DNA from: Pseudoxanthomonas gei
GTDB taxonomy: Bacteria > Pseudomonadota > Gammaproteobacteria > Xanthomonadales > Xanthomonadaceae
Reading direction: 5' to 3'
Assembly (NCBI RefSeq): GCF_010119615.1
Contig: NZ_QOVG01000005.1
Location: 186,001-250,000, forward strand
DNA length: 64,000 nt
How positions within the stretch are numbered: the stretch's first letter is position 1; every line of letters starts with the position of its first letter. The notes below the pieces were generated by a model. The model saw nothing but the letters and a program-made list of their open reading frames with translations. It was not told where the DNA came from and did no database searches. Below are positions 1 to 10,667 of this stretch, piece by piece. The position numbers were made by a program, and so were the translations under genes.

Positions 1-1126
1 CCACGAAACCGCCGTAGCCATCCAGCGCATTGACCTCGCCGCTGGCATCAAGCACCACGTCGCTGCCCAGGCCGAAAGCCAGGTAACGGCCGATGCCGCT
101 GCCGGCGTTGACCGCATAGCGGATGTCGTCGCTCTTGCCCAGGTTGAACTTGCCCGAGACGCTGACCGCCGCGCCGGTGTCGGTTTCATCCAGGTATTTG
201 AACTGGCGGACCATGCCGGCGACGCTGAAATGACCCCAGTCACCCTTGGTGACGTAGCGGCCGGTCAGGTCGGGCATGACGTTGTCCCCGCTGTTGAAGC
301 GCGCGCCCACGTTGAGGTACGGGGTGACGGTGGTCTGCGGGTTCTCGGCCGAGAACGACCAGGGCCCCTTGGTGTAGCGCAACTGCGCCTGGCGCACGAA
401 CACGGTGCCGTCGGTGACGCCGACGAAATCGACCGCGTCGGGCAGGGCTGCGGTATCCATGAAATTGGACCAGGTCTGGCCGGCCAGCCAGTTGTTCCAG
501 CTTACGTAGGCCTGGCGCAGCGACACTGCATAGGTGTTGGTCGCGGTCTCGTTGCCGGCCAGCGCATTGCTGCCGCCGCCGAACATGTCGGCCTCGATGT
601 AGGCCTTGACCTTGTTGCCGCCGTCGGTGACGGTGTCGGCGCTGAAGTAGAAGCGCGAGAACTGCGCGTGGTAGTCGGTGTACGGGTCGCCGCCATCGGC
701 CGTCGGTCCGCCCACCGGGATCGAACTGGGCAGGTAGAACAACCGGCCCGACGAGCCATCGGCGATGCGCCCGTCGCTGGTGTCGGTGTACATGCCGTCC
801 ATCTTGATGAAGCCGCCGTAGGTAAACGACGTGCCCGGATTCGCGCCCGGCATGATCGGCCCGGTCTGGATGCGTGGCTTGCCGTCGGCCGGCGCGGCCT
901 GGGCGGTCTTCACTTCGGTGATCTGCGCCTGGGTGTCGGCAAGCACCGTCTGTTGCTGTTGCTGCGATGACAGCAGCGCCTGGATCTGCTGCTCCAGCGC
1001 GGCGACGCGCGCCTCCAGTTCCTTTTCCTTGGCCGTTTCGGCAAAGGCCATGCCAGGCGCGACCAACGCGACGAACAATGCCGCGGCCAATGGCCGGCGC
1101 GACATGGATACGATGGTTTTTCTCAT
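1..1126 (-). CDS. DcaP-like trimeric outer-membrane porin (5' part; C-terminus outside window)
   Basis: This is an outer-membrane beta-barrel porin of the DcaP type, which lets small carboxylates and similar solutes through the outer membrane. The ATG at 1126 follows a good ribosome site (GGGAGAGGG). Residues 1-29 form a signal peptide ending AFA. A short coiled coil (about residues 30-65) with a run of glutamines follows, as in trimeric DcaP proteins. The rest alternates aromatic and polar residues typical of barrel strands. About 375 codons are present and the gene continues off the left edge. It is divergent from acs, which fits a role in uptake of acetate or another acid, but the substrate is inference. 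Confidence 0.85.
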   Translation of the reverse strand, partial: MRKTIVSMSRRPLAAALFVALVAPGMAFAETAKEKELEARVAALEQQIQALLSSQQQQQTVLADTQAQITEVKTAQAAPADGKPRIQTGPIMPGANPGTSFTYGGFIKMDGMYTDTSDGRIADGSSGRLFYLPSSIPVGGPTADGGDPYTDYHAQFSRFYFSADTVTDGGNKVKAYIEADMFGGGSNALAGNETATNTYAVSLRQAYVSWNNWLAGQTWSNFMDTAALPDAVDFVGVTDGTVFVRQAQLRYTKGPWSFSAENPQTTVTPYLNVGARFNSGDNVMPDLTGRYVTKGDWGHFSVAGMVRQFKYLDETDTGAAVSVSGKFNLGKSDDIRYAVNAGSGIGRYLAFGLGSDVVLDASGEVNALDGYGGFV

Positions 1127-1381
1127 TATCCCTCTCCCGATAATGCTGATAGGCCGCGCAAAGTGCACGGTTGCGCCGCAGACTGCGCGCCGCCGCGGGC
1201 CGCGCCTATTCGCCATTAGTCGATAGCCACCACGCGAATACGGGGCCAGGGGCGAGGCTTCGACGATGGTCTAAGCGACTTGCTGCGTCGCGGCAGCAAT
1301 GAATGCGTCAAACTCCAGCCCAGTCGCCGTTCCACCCGCGCGCGATGCGCAAGGCGGCAAACGCTCTCCCAGGAGGCAACC

Positions 1382-3325
<1,944 letters not shown>

Positions 3326-3472
3326 AGGGGCGAAGAGCGAAGGGTGAATGGTGAAGGGTGAAAGCACCCGATTTCCCATTGCTCCTCTGCCGGATTACGC
3401 ATCTGCTTTTTTCGAACAACACTGCCATGAACCTCACTTTGCCCTTCACACTTTTCCATTGACCATTTACCC
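3326..3472. repeat. Imperfect palindromic intergenic repeat
   Basis: The acs-response regulator gap carries purine-rich GGGTGAATGGTGAAGGGTGA near 3341-3361. A roughly complementary pyrimidine stretch (TTGCCCTTCAC...CATTTACCC) lies near 3438-3472. Together they could fold into a long imperfect stem. It looks like a dispersed intergenic element rather than a gene, and I see no clear promoter or terminator in it. Confidence 0.35.
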
Positions 3473-4141
3473 ATGACCACCCTGCTCATCGCCGACGACC
3501 ACCCCTTGTTCCGCGAAGCCCTGCGCGGGGCGGTGCAGCGGGTGATGCCGGGGGTTCACCTGCACGAGGCCGACAGCGTCGACGCGCTGTACGCGCTGGT
3601 CGACGCGCATCCCGATGCCGACCTGTTGCTGATGGATCTCAACATGCCCGGCGCGCACGGCTTCAATGCGCTGGTGCACCTGCGCGTGCTGCACCCGCAA
3701 CTGCCGGTGGTGGTGGTGTCCGCGCGCGAGGAACCCAGCGTCATGCGCCGCGCGCTGGACCATGGCGCGCTGGGCTTCATTCCCAAGTCGGCCGCCTCGG
3801 ACACCATCGGCGCGGCCATCGGCCGGGTGCTGGACGGCGAACGCTGGGCGCCACCGGAAGCACTGGCGGCGCCGGGCATCGGTCGTGACGAATACGAAGT
3901 GGCCCAGCGCCTGCGTGAGCTCACCCCGCAGCAGTTCCGCGTCCTGCAGATGCTTGGCGCCGGTCGCCTCAACAAGCAGATCGCTTACGACCTGGGCGTG
4001 TCCGAAGCCACCATCAAGGCGCATGTCACCGCGATCCTGCGCAAGCTGGGCGTGACCAACCGCACCCAGGCCGTGCTGATGGCCGGACGCCTGTCGGTCG
4101 ATCCGGAAACCATGGTGGCGCCACCCGAAGAGCAGGACTGA
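3473..4141 (+). CDS. LuxR/NarL-family response regulator
   Basis: This is a cytoplasmic two-component regulator of 222 residues. The receiver domain (about residues 3-118) has the acidic pair in IADDHPLFRE, the phosphoacceptor aspartate in LLMDLNMPG, and the lysine in GFIPKSA. A LuxR-type helix-turn-helix (about 145-210) has the signature NKQIAYDLGVSEATIKAHV. No sensor kinase gene is adjacent. Its place directly after acs resembles the AgmR/ErpR-type regulators of acetate and alcohol metabolism, so control of acs is a reasonable inference. The target genes cannot be read from sequence. Confidence 0.9.
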   Translation: MTTLLIADDHPLFREALRGAVQRVMPGVHLHEADSVDALYALVDAHPDADLLLMDLNMPGAHGFNALVHLRVLHPQLPVVVVSAREEPSVMRRALDHGALGFIPKSAASDTIGAAIGRVLDGERWAPPEALAAPGIGRDEYEVAQRLRELTPQQFRVLQMLGAGRLNKQIAYDLGVSEATIKAHVTAILRKLGVTNRTQAVLMAGRLSVDPETMVAPPEEQD

Positions 4142-4197
4142 TCCCGGCTCGCTGCCCGCAGCTGGACCCAGGCACGCTCCGCGTCCACCGGCTCAGC

Positions 4198-4203
4198 CAT
4201 AAT
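4198..4203 (+). promoter_or_regulatory. Candidate -10 box for a leaderless diguanylate cyclase transcript
   Basis: CATAAT ends seven bases before the ATG at 4210, so initiation from it would give an essentially leaderless mRNA. I see no convincing -35 hexamer. The following gene lacks a clear ribosome binding site, which fits but does not prove this. Confidence 0.25.
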
Positions 4204-4209
4204 CAGGCG

Positions 4210-5277
4210 ATGCACAGCGATCAAGGCAAGGCCCGCCGCCTGAACTTCACCAAGCGCATGCATCCCTTGCGGGCCGCCGGCCTGGCCCTGGGTGCGCTGT
4301 GCGTGGCCGTGTCCCTGTACGAGGACGGCGTGGTGACGCCCTGGCTGTGGATGGCCCTGGCCTTCAGCGGCCTGCTCTGGCCCCACGTGGCTTACCTGCT
4401 GGCGCGCAACAGCGCCGCGTCGGTCAAGGCCGAATACCGGAACCTGCTCATCGATGCCGCGCAGGGCGGGTTCTGGATTGCCGCAATGGCCTTCGACACG
4501 TTGCCCAGCGTGCTGCTGGCCATCATCCTGATGATGAACCAGATCATCGTCGGTGGCCGCCGCTTCGCCGCCAGGTCGCTGGCCCTGCTGGGCGCCGTCT
4601 GCCTGCTGGCCAGCGCGGCGCTCGGATTCCGTTTCGATCCGGTCACCACCTACCCCACCCTGCTGGCCTGCCTGCCGATGCTGGTGGTGCTGCCATTGGT
4701 GATCGGCGGCAGCAGCCGCAGTCTTGGGCAGAAGACCCTGCAACAGAAGAAGCTGCTGGAAAAGACCTCGCGCTTCGACGCGGCCACGGGCCTGCTCAAC
4801 CGGCAGCAGTGGCTGTTCGCGGCGCGCAGCGAGTTCGACCGCTTCCTGCGCGCCGGGCGCCCGGCGGTGCTGATGATGATCGACATCGATTCGTTCAAGC
4901 AGATCAACGACGGCTACGGCCACACGGTGGGCGACCTGGTGATCGAGGAATTCGCCCGTTTGATGAAGGCCTGCCTGCGCGATATCGACAGCGGCGGGCG
5001 CTACGGCGGCGACGAGTTCTGCGTGATCATGCCGGAGACCCGCTGGGAGGAGGCCATCGTGGCCGCCGAACGATTGCGGCGCCAGGTGGCTTCCTACGAG
5101 TTCCCCCAGCCCGGGCTGCGTTGCACCATCAGCGTCGGCCTGGCTGAAATCAATCCCACCATCGCCAGCGTGAACGACTGGGTGGTGGTTGCCGACGCGG
5201 CACTGTATGCGGCCAAGGCACGGGGTCGTGACTGCATCGAAGTGGCGCGCCTGCCGGCCGCGCTGCAGGTGGGCTAG
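4210..5277 (+). CDS. MASE2-GGDEF membrane diguanylate cyclase
   Basis: This 355-residue inner-membrane protein makes cyclic di-GMP from two GTP. Residues 12-165 form a MASE2 sensor with several membrane helices and the family motifs LLWPHVAYL, EYRNLL and LPSVLL, as in AdrA/DgcC-type cyclases. The catalytic domain (about 185-345) has an intact RYGGDEF motif at 264-270. Arg257-x-x-Asp260, five residues before GGDEF, is the product-inhibition site, so feedback control is expected. The DUF924 gene starts 5 bp downstream and is probably co-transcribed. The signal sensed by MASE2 is unknown. Confidence 0.93.
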   Translation: MHSDQGKARRLNFTKRMHPLRAAGLALGALCVAVSLYEDGVVTPWLWMALAFSGLLWPHVAYLLARNSAASVKAEYRNLLIDAAQGGFWIAAMAFDTLPSVLLAIILMMNQIIVGGRRFAARSLALLGAVCLLASAALGFRFDPVTTYPTLLACLPMLVVLPLVIGGSSRSLGQKTLQQKKLLEKTSRFDAATGLLNRQQWLFAARSEFDRFLRAGRPAVLMMIDIDSFKQINDGYGHTVGDLVIEEFARLMKACLRDIDSGGRYGGDEFCVIMPETRWEEAIVAAERLRRQVASYEFPQPGLRCTISVGLAEINPTIASVNDWVVVADAALYAAKARGRDCIEVARLPAALQVG

Positions 5278-5282
5278 CAGGC

Positions 5283-5837
5283 ATGGACGGAACGCAGGCG
5301 GTCACGGCAGCGCAGGTCGTCGCTTTCTGGCGCGACGCCGGGCCGGCCAAATGGTTCGAACGCGACGATGCCTTTGACGACGACTTCCGCTGCCGCTTCG
5401 AGGCCGCCCATTTCGCGGCCGCGCGCGGCGAGCTTGCGGCCTGGGGCGGCACGTCCGAGGGCGCCCTGGCCCTGCTGTTGCTGCTGGACCAGTACCCACG
5501 CAACTGCTTCCGTGGCAATGCGCATTCGTACGCCACCGATGGGCTGGCCCGGCGGCAGGCGCGCGAGGCCATCGCCGCGGGCCTGGACCTGCAGGTGGAA
5601 ACCGCGTTACGGCTGTTCTTCTACCTGCCCTTCGAGCATTCCGAAGCGTTGCCCGACCAGGATTACGCGATGCAGTTGATCGCCGGCATTGGCCAGGACG
5701 AGTTGATGGAATACGCGCAGCTGCACCGCGACCTGATCGCGCGCTTCGGCCGCTTCCCGCATCGCAATGCGGCGCTGGGGCGGGAGCCGACCCAGGCCGA
5801 AGTCGCCTACCTGGCGGCCGGCGGCTTCAGCGGCTAG
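5283..5837 (+). CDS. DUF924 family protein
   Basis: This 184-residue cytoplasmic alpha-helical protein matches the DUF924 (TPR-like) family across its length. It shows the family landmarks VVAFWRDAGPAKWF near the N-terminus, LLLLDQYPRNCFRG at mid-protein, FFYLPFEHSE, and FGRFPHRN near the C-terminus. No enzymatic role is established for the family. It starts 5 bp after the MASE2-GGDEF gene, so the two are likely transcribed together; no functional link is apparent. Confidence 0.88.
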   Translation: MDGTQAVTAAQVVAFWRDAGPAKWFERDDAFDDDFRCRFEAAHFAAARGELAAWGGTSEGALALLLLLDQYPRNCFRGNAHSYATDGLARRQAREAIAAGLDLQVETALRLFFYLPFEHSEALPDQDYAMQLIAGIGQDELMEYAQLHRDLIARFGRFPHRNAALGREPTQAEVAYLAAGGFSG

Positions 5838-5876
5838 GCGCTGGTCCCTTGGCCAGCCGGGAGCAGGAAGCCTGCG

Positions 5877-6806
5877 TCAATATTTCGCCAGCTCCGAACC
5901 CGCTTCATCGGCCCAGGCATTGGTGCCGCCGACAACGTTGAAGACGTTGCTGAAACCAAGCGCGCGGAATTCCTCGGCGGCCTGCTGGCTGCGCCCGCCG
6001 CTGCGGCACAGGAAGGCCAGCGCGGTGTCCTTGGGCAAGGCTTCCAGTTCGGCACGGCCATTGCCGTCGAAGGTCTTGAACGGCAACGGCACCGCGGCGA
6101 CCGCGCGTTCCTCTGGCGGTCGCACGTCGACCAGCAGTACTTCGCCGGCCACCACGCGCGCACTGGCTTCAGCCGGCGACAAGCCAGCCACGGGCTTGGG
6201 CGCATTGGGATTGTCGATGGCCAGGCCCTTGCCGCGGATGTCGTCGACCCAGTCGATGGTGATGCCCTCGGCGCGGCGCGCGCTGGCCAGGTCGAACTGG
6301 ATGCGCACGCCGTTGGATTCGGCGGCGATGGCGTTGGCATCGAACTGGGCAAGCTGGAAGTTGGGCTGGAACTGGGCGTTGATCGACAGCGACAAGGCGC
6401 TGCCGGGGCCGGCGTCGGCCGCGGCGTTGGCCAGCATTTCGGCGGCCGCAGGCGTGACGGTGATCGTGGGCGGGCTGCGATCCGGTGCGGCGACGCCGAG
6501 CACCGAGGCCAGCTCGCCGGAGTTGCTCATCTGCTCGATGATGTCGCTGCCGCCGACCAGTTCACCGTCGATGTACAGCTGCGGGATGGTCGGCCAGTCG
6601 CCATAGGCCTTGATGCCTTCGCGGATGTCCTGGTCGGCCAGCACGTTGACGTGGGTGTAGTCGACGCCGAGCGCCGACAGCGCGCCCACCGCCTTGGCCG
6701 AGAATCCGCATTGCGGCATCGTGGGCTGGCCTTTCATGAACAGCACGACGCGGTTGGACTGCAGCAGGGTTTCGATGCGTGAACGCAGCGCGGGATCGAG
6801 GGACAT
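5877..6806 (-). CDS. Grx4-type monothiol glutaredoxin fused to HesB-like and rhodanese domains
   Basis: This 309-residue cytoplasmic protein has three parts. Residues 1-105 are a monothiol glutaredoxin with the CGFS motif (Cys33), the class that binds and carries [2Fe-2S] clusters. Residues 112-200 resemble a HesB/IscA A-type carrier but lack its conserved cysteines. Residues 215-309 are a rhodanese with active-site loop CRSGGRS (Cys267) and the LVDVRPPEE motif. The combination suggests iron-sulfur cluster transfer coupled to sulfane-sulfur handling. I chose MSLDPALRS as the start because the domain begins there and longer starts run into the divergent gene's region. Similar fusions occur in xanthomonads. 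Confidence 0.9.
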   Translation of the reverse strand: MSLDPALRSRIETLLQSNRVVLFMKGQPTMPQCGFSAKAVGALSALGVDYTHVNVLADQDIREGIKAYGDWPTIPQLYIDGELVGGSDIIEQMSNSGELASVLGVAAPDRSPPTITVTPAAAEMLANAAADAGPGSALSLSINAQFQPNFQLAQFDANAIAAESNGVRIQFDLASARRAEGITIDWVDDIRGKGLAIDNPNAPKPVAGLSPAEASARVVAGEVLLVDVRPPEERAVAAVPLPFKTFDGNGRAELEALPKDTALAFLCRSGGRSQQAAEEFRALGFSNVFNVVGGTNAWADEAGSELAKY

Positions 6807-6865
6807 CAGGCAACTACCGGGTTTTTCGGGAATGGCGATTTTACGCTGCATGGCATGATTGCGGC

Positions 6866-7675
6866 ATGACCACGACGGCAACACTCAGTCACGCCCCGCA
6901 CCGCGTTCCCCGCCATCCGCACGCCTGGTGGGCGCTGGCGCTGGTCCTGCATGCGCTGGTGGCGGTGGCGTGGTGGCAATGGGGCTGGCCGCTGGGCCTG
7001 GCCTGCCTGTTCGCCACCCACATGCTGTTCCTGTGGGGCACGATGCGGCCGCAATCGGGGCTGTTCAGCCCGGTGCTGAGCCGCCTGCCGACCCGGGAGA
7101 ACGCGGTCTGGCTGACCATCGACGACGGCCCCTCGCACGAGACGGCGGCCATGCTGGACCTGCTGGACCGCCACCAGGCCAGGGCCACGTTTTTCCTGGT
7201 GGCCGACCGCGCCGCCGCACAACCGGAACTGGCGCGCGAGATCCTGCGTCGCGGCCATGGCATCGGCAACCACAGCCGCTCCCATCCGCAGGCCTGGTTC
7301 TGGGCGCTGGGGCCACGGCGCATGGCCGCCGAAATCGGGCAGGCGCAGGCGACCCTGGGCGACATCACCGGGCAGGCGCCGCGCTGGTTCCGGGCGGTGG
7401 TCGGCATGGCCAATCCGTTCGTGTCGGCGGCGTTGAAGGAAAACCGGCTGGCGCGCGTGGCCTGGAGCGCGCGCGGGTTCGATGGCGTGCGCGGCGAACC
7501 TGGGCAGGTGGTGCCACGCATCGTCGGCCAGCTGCGGCCCGGCGCCATCGTGCTGCTCCACGAAGGCGCGCCACATGGCAACAACCTGGCCATCGTCGAG
7601 GGCGTGCTGCAGGCCATGCGCGAACGCGGTTACACCAGCGTGCTGCCCGAAGCCGCTCCCGACCCGGCCTGTTAG
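6866..7675 (+). CDS. Polysaccharide deacetylase (NodB homology) membrane protein
   Basis: This 269-residue protein has two hydrophobic stretches at its N-terminus (about residues 18-60) followed by a NodB-type carbohydrate esterase-4 domain. Motif 1 is WLTIDDGPSHET, with the catalytic and metal-binding aspartates. Motif 2 is NHSRSHP, with the metal-binding histidines. A late LLHEGAPHG supplies the final histidine. Family members remove N- or O-acetyl groups from peptidoglycan, chitin-like oligomers or exopolysaccharide; the substrate here is unknown. It is divergent from the glutaredoxin fusion with a gap of about 60 bp. I start at MTTTATL because upstream codons overlap the divergent gene. 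Confidence 0.87.
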   Translation: MTTTATLSHAPHRVPRHPHAWWALALVLHALVAVAWWQWGWPLGLACLFATHMLFLWGTMRPQSGLFSPVLSRLPTRENAVWLTIDDGPSHETAAMLDLLDRHQARATFFLVADRAAAQPELAREILRRGHGIGNHSRSHPQAWFWALGPRRMAAEIGQAQATLGDITGQAPRWFRAVVGMANPFVSAALKENRLARVAWSARGFDGVRGEPGQVVPRIVGQLRPGAIVLLHEGAPHGNNLAIVEGVLQAMRERGYTSVLPEAAPDPAC

Positions 7676-7801
7676 CTACCCGCTTACGCGGATGCCTCTG
7701 GTTTGTTTGCCGGGGGGCCAGCAGCTGCGGCCAGCACGCGGGGCCGCGCCATTGCATGCCGAAGGTTTAGGGTCGCAGCCTGTGCAGCTGCTGCCTGCCT
7801 C

Positions 7802-8500
7802 TTACCCGGGCCTGTGCGCGACTATCAGCCAGTTATTGAATGGCGTGTTCCCGTACAGCGGGGAGAACGTGGTTTGCAATCCGGCCGCATCCAGCTGCGC
7901 GCGCAGCGCGGGGGCGTCGGGGTAGGAACGGGGACGGAACTGCATCCAGCCGATCAGGTTGGCCAGGCGGTCGGTGATGCGGGTGGTCCTGCCGCGGCGG
8001 CTGCCGTCACTGAGGGCGGTGCGGATCACCAGGCGCCCGCCGGGCACCAGCATCGCCACCACGTTCCTGATCAGGCGCTGCTGATCGTCGATGCCCAGGT
8101 ATTGCAGGACGTCCAGGATCGCGACACTCCCCTGGTGTTGCGGGGTGACGTTGGCCAGGTCGACCACTTCGAACCGGGTATCGGCCAGTCCATTCTTGTC
8201 GGCCACTTTCTGCGCGCGCCTGATCTTGTCCGCGTCGTTGTCCACGCCGCGATAGGCCAGCGCCTGCCCGTCCAGGCGCAGCGCATGGGCCAGCAGGCCC
8301 AGCCCGCAGCCCAGGTCCAGCAGCGGTGCGTCGCTGCCGCGCAGCGCCTGCAGCACGCCCGGGTACAAGGGGTCGCTGCCCAGCTTGGCGCGGCTGTAGT
8401 AATAGTCCCAGCGATTGCCCAGCGGATGCCGCGGCAGGTAGGCGCGGGCGATGCGCGTGGCAGTGGCGGAGTCGAACGGTCGGGTGGGGGAATGGTTCAA
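7802..8500 (-). CDS. Class I SAM-dependent methyltransferase
   Basis: This is a 232-residue Rossmann-fold methyltransferase. The SAM-binding motif I is LLDLGCGLGLLA, followed by an acidic motif II (GVDNDADK) and the post-core FEVVDLANV. The substrate is not evident; members near SGNH hydrolases often act on lipids or small molecules. I favour the TTG start at 8500, which overlaps the stop of the upstream hydrolase gene in the sequence TTGA. That implies translational coupling. An ATG 48 bp further upstream, inside the hydrolase gene, is the alternative. The two genes clearly form one operon. Confidence 0.82.
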   Translation of the reverse strand: MNHSPTRPFDSATATRIARAYLPRHPLGNRWDYYYSRAKLGSDPLYPGVLQALRGSDAPLLDLGCGLGLLAHALRLDGQALAYRGVDNDADKIRRAQKVADKNGLADTRFEVVDLANVTPQHQGSVAILDVLQYLGIDDQQRLIRNVVAMLVPGGRLVIRTALSDGSRRGRTTRITDRLANLIGWMQFRPRSYPDAPALRAQLDAAGLQTTFSPLYGNTPFNNWLIVAHRPG

Positions 8501-9150
8501 ACAGCAGCCTCCATGGCGCGCACGACCGGAAGCGCCAGTCGCATCCATTCGTTATACAGGCTGGCCGAAGGGTGCAGCCCATCGTCGGCCAGCATCGCCG
8601 GTTCGGCCCCGCGCGCGCGGCTGACCGGAGTGATGTCGACGAAGGCGACCCCGCGCGCCTCGCAAAGCTGGCGCGCCGCTGCATTGAAGTCGTCGATCTG
8701 CACGGCAATGGCGGCGGCATCGTGGCTGCCCTGGCGCGCGAACGGGGTGACGCCCCAATCGGGGATCGACAGCACCAGCACGCGTTCGCGACGCCCCTGC
8801 GCGAAGCCGACCGCACGTTCCAGCAGCGCGGCGAACTGCAGCCGGTACTCTTCCACGCTGCGTCCGCGGTACTGGTTGTTGACTCCGATCAGCAGGCTGA
8901 CCAGGTCATAGCCCGGCAGCGGCGCCGCCGCGTCGATGGCCGCCTGCAGCTCGTCGGTGGTCCAGCCGGTCCGCGCGATGATCTGCGGATCCGAAACCGG
9001 AATGCCGTCGGCGCGCAATGCACGCGCCAGTTGCACCGGCCAGCGCCCGGATTCGGCAACGCCTTCGCCGATGGTGTAGGAATCGCCGAGGGCCAGAAAT
9101 CGCAATTCGACGGGGCTGTGGTGTGTGCGATGAAGTGAAAGCTCAACCAT
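8497..9150 (-). CDS. SGNH/GDSL-family hydrolase
   Basis: This 217-residue esterase/lipase-like enzyme of the SGNH superfamily has block I at LALGDSYTIGEG with the nucleophilic serine. The block III asparagine is in LIGVNNQYRG. The block V Asp-x-x-His is in DDGLHPS. There is no clear signal peptide, so it is probably cytoplasmic. The start MVELSLHRT at 9150 places the catalytic serine near residue 20, as is normal for the family. It is the first gene of a two-gene operon with the overlapping methyltransferase. A joint role in modifying an ester-linked metabolite is inference. Confidence 0.88.
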   Translation of the reverse strand: MVELSLHRTHHSPVELRFLALGDSYTIGEGVAESGRWPVQLARALRADGIPVSDPQIIARTGWTTDELQAAIDAAAPLPGYDLVSLLIGVNNQYRGRSVEEYRLQFAALLERAVGFAQGRRERVLVLSIPDWGVTPFARQGSHDAAAIAVQIDDFNAAARQLCEARGVAFVDITPVSRARGAEPAMLADDGLHPSASLYNEWMRLALPVVRAMEAAV

Positions 9151-9308
9151 ATCGGTCCCGCCATGACCCGCCATGCGGCGGTTGAAAGCCCCGCGAAGGC
9201 CGGAACCCGGCGACTGCAAGGTTTTTACCCTTGCTGGGTCTGCAAGCACCTTCCGCGACGAGCAAGGTCACTGGTTCCCCGCCTTGGCAGGGATGACAGC
9301 GGAAGAGA

Positions 9309-10586
9309 TCAAGCCGCCGCAGGCCGGGATTTCGACTTGATCGGAACGACCTTCGTCACCGCTTCGGCGCGCCGCGCCAGCACCCGATCGATGCGCGCGA
9401 ACACTTCCCGCATCGTTTCGGCTTCCGGCAACAGGGTCACCCGGAAATGGTTGCGGTAGGGCACGTTGAAACTGGAGCCGGGCACCACCAGCACGCCTTC
9501 GGTTTCCATCAGCTCCAGCGCGAAGTCGTGGTCGTCGAAGCCCTTTGCCGCATCGCCCACCACCGCCGGGAAGGCGTACAGCGCGCCCGCCGGGGCGACC
9601 AGCGAAAGATGGTCGCTGGCCTCGCAGGCTTCGATCACCGCGCGCCGTGTTTCGTACAGTCGACCACCCGGCGCGCACAGCGCCGAGATGGTATCGGGCC
9701 CGTTGACCGCCGCTTCCACCGCGTACTGGCCCGGCACGTTGGCGCACAGGCGCAGCGCGCCCAGCAGGTCCATGGCGTGGTGCAGGTTGCCGACGGCTTC
9801 GCCGTCGCCCGACAACAGGGCCCAGCCCACCCGCCAGCCACAGGCCCGGTGCACCTTGCTCAGGCCGCTGAAGGTCAGGCAGGGCACGTCGCCGGCCAGC
9901 GGCGCGACCGGCTGGAACCTGGCGTCGTCGTAGAGGACCTGGTCGTAGATCTCGTCGACCATCAGCAGCAGCTTGTGGCGCGCGGCGATGGCGACGATGC
10001 GCTCCAGCAGCTCGCGCGGATAGGTCGCGCCGGTCGGGTTGTTGGGATTGATCAGCACGATGGCGCGGGTGCGCGAGGACACCAGGTTCTCGATCTCGGC
10101 CGGGTCGGGCAGGAAGTCGTTGGCCGGGTCGCAGCGGTAATAGACCGGGCGGCCGTCATTGAGGATGGTCGCCGCCGACCACAGCGGGTAGTCGGGCGAG
10201 GGCACCAGCACTTCGTCGCCCGGGTTGAGCAGGGCGCGCAGCGACAGGTCGATCAGCTCGCTGACGCCGTTGCCGACGAAGACGCGGTCCGGGTGCGCAT
10301 TCGGCGTGCCGCGGCGTGCGTAGGCGGCGGCGATGGCTTCGCGGGCGGCCGGCAGGCCCTGCTGGTGGGTGTAGGGATCGGTGTGGTCGATGTCGCTGGT
10401 GATGGCCAGCTGCAGGTGTGCCGGGGCGCGGAATCCGAATGCGCCCGGATTGCCGATGTTCAACTTGATCAGCTTGCGCCCCTGGGCCTCCAGGTCGCGG
10501 GCGCGCCGGGCCAGCTCGCCGCGGATCTCGTAACGGACCTCGGACAGGCGTTCGCGGGTGGCGAGGGGTTTGATCGGGTTCGACAT
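9309..10586 (-). CDS. alaA: Alanine transaminase-type PLP aminotransferase (AlaA-like)
   Basis: This 425-residue cytoplasmic fold-type I aminotransferase probably interconverts pyruvate/glutamate and alanine/2-oxoglutarate. It matches the AlaA family from KLNIGNPGAFGF through GVSELIDLSLRALL, VPSPDYPLW and LINPNNPTGA to MVDEIYDQVLYDD. The PLP-binding lysine is Lys244 in FSGLSKVHR. The C-terminal 15-20 residues are lysine/alanine-rich and look non-conserved. Start MSNPIKPLAT at 10586 precedes the conserved region by few residues. It is divergent from rsgA with about 80 bp between them. Confidence 0.9.
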   Translation of the reverse strand: MSNPIKPLATRERLSEVRYEIRGELARRARDLEAQGRKLIKLNIGNPGAFGFRAPAHLQLAITSDIDHTDPYTHQQGLPAAREAIAAAYARRGTPNAHPDRVFVGNGVSELIDLSLRALLNPGDEVLVPSPDYPLWSAATILNDGRPVYYRCDPANDFLPDPAEIENLVSSRTRAIVLINPNNPTGATYPRELLERIVAIAARHKLLLMVDEIYDQVLYDDARFQPVAPLAGDVPCLTFSGLSKVHRACGWRVGWALLSGDGEAVGNLHHAMDLLGALRLCANVPGQYAVEAAVNGPDTISALCAPGGRLYETRRAVIEACEASDHLSLVAPAGALYAFPAVVGDAAKGFDDHDFALELMETEGVLVVPGSSFNVPYRNHFRVTLLPEAETMREVFARIDRVLARRAEAVTKVVPIKSKSRPAAA

Positions 10587-10655
10587 CGGGGCGGTCTGGC
10601 GGCAGGGAGAAGGAAATCGTAACGGAATTCGCGCGGGATTCCGGGACCCGGCGCC

Positions 10656-10661
10656 TAGAAT
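10656..10661 (+). promoter_or_regulatory. Candidate -10 box for rsgA
   Basis: TAGAAT ends six bases before the rsgA ATG at 10668, implying a very short or absent leader. No good -35 box is visible. The same hexamer occurs at 13577-13582 upstream of maeB. Confidence 0.3.
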
Positions 10662-10667
10662 GGCCGC

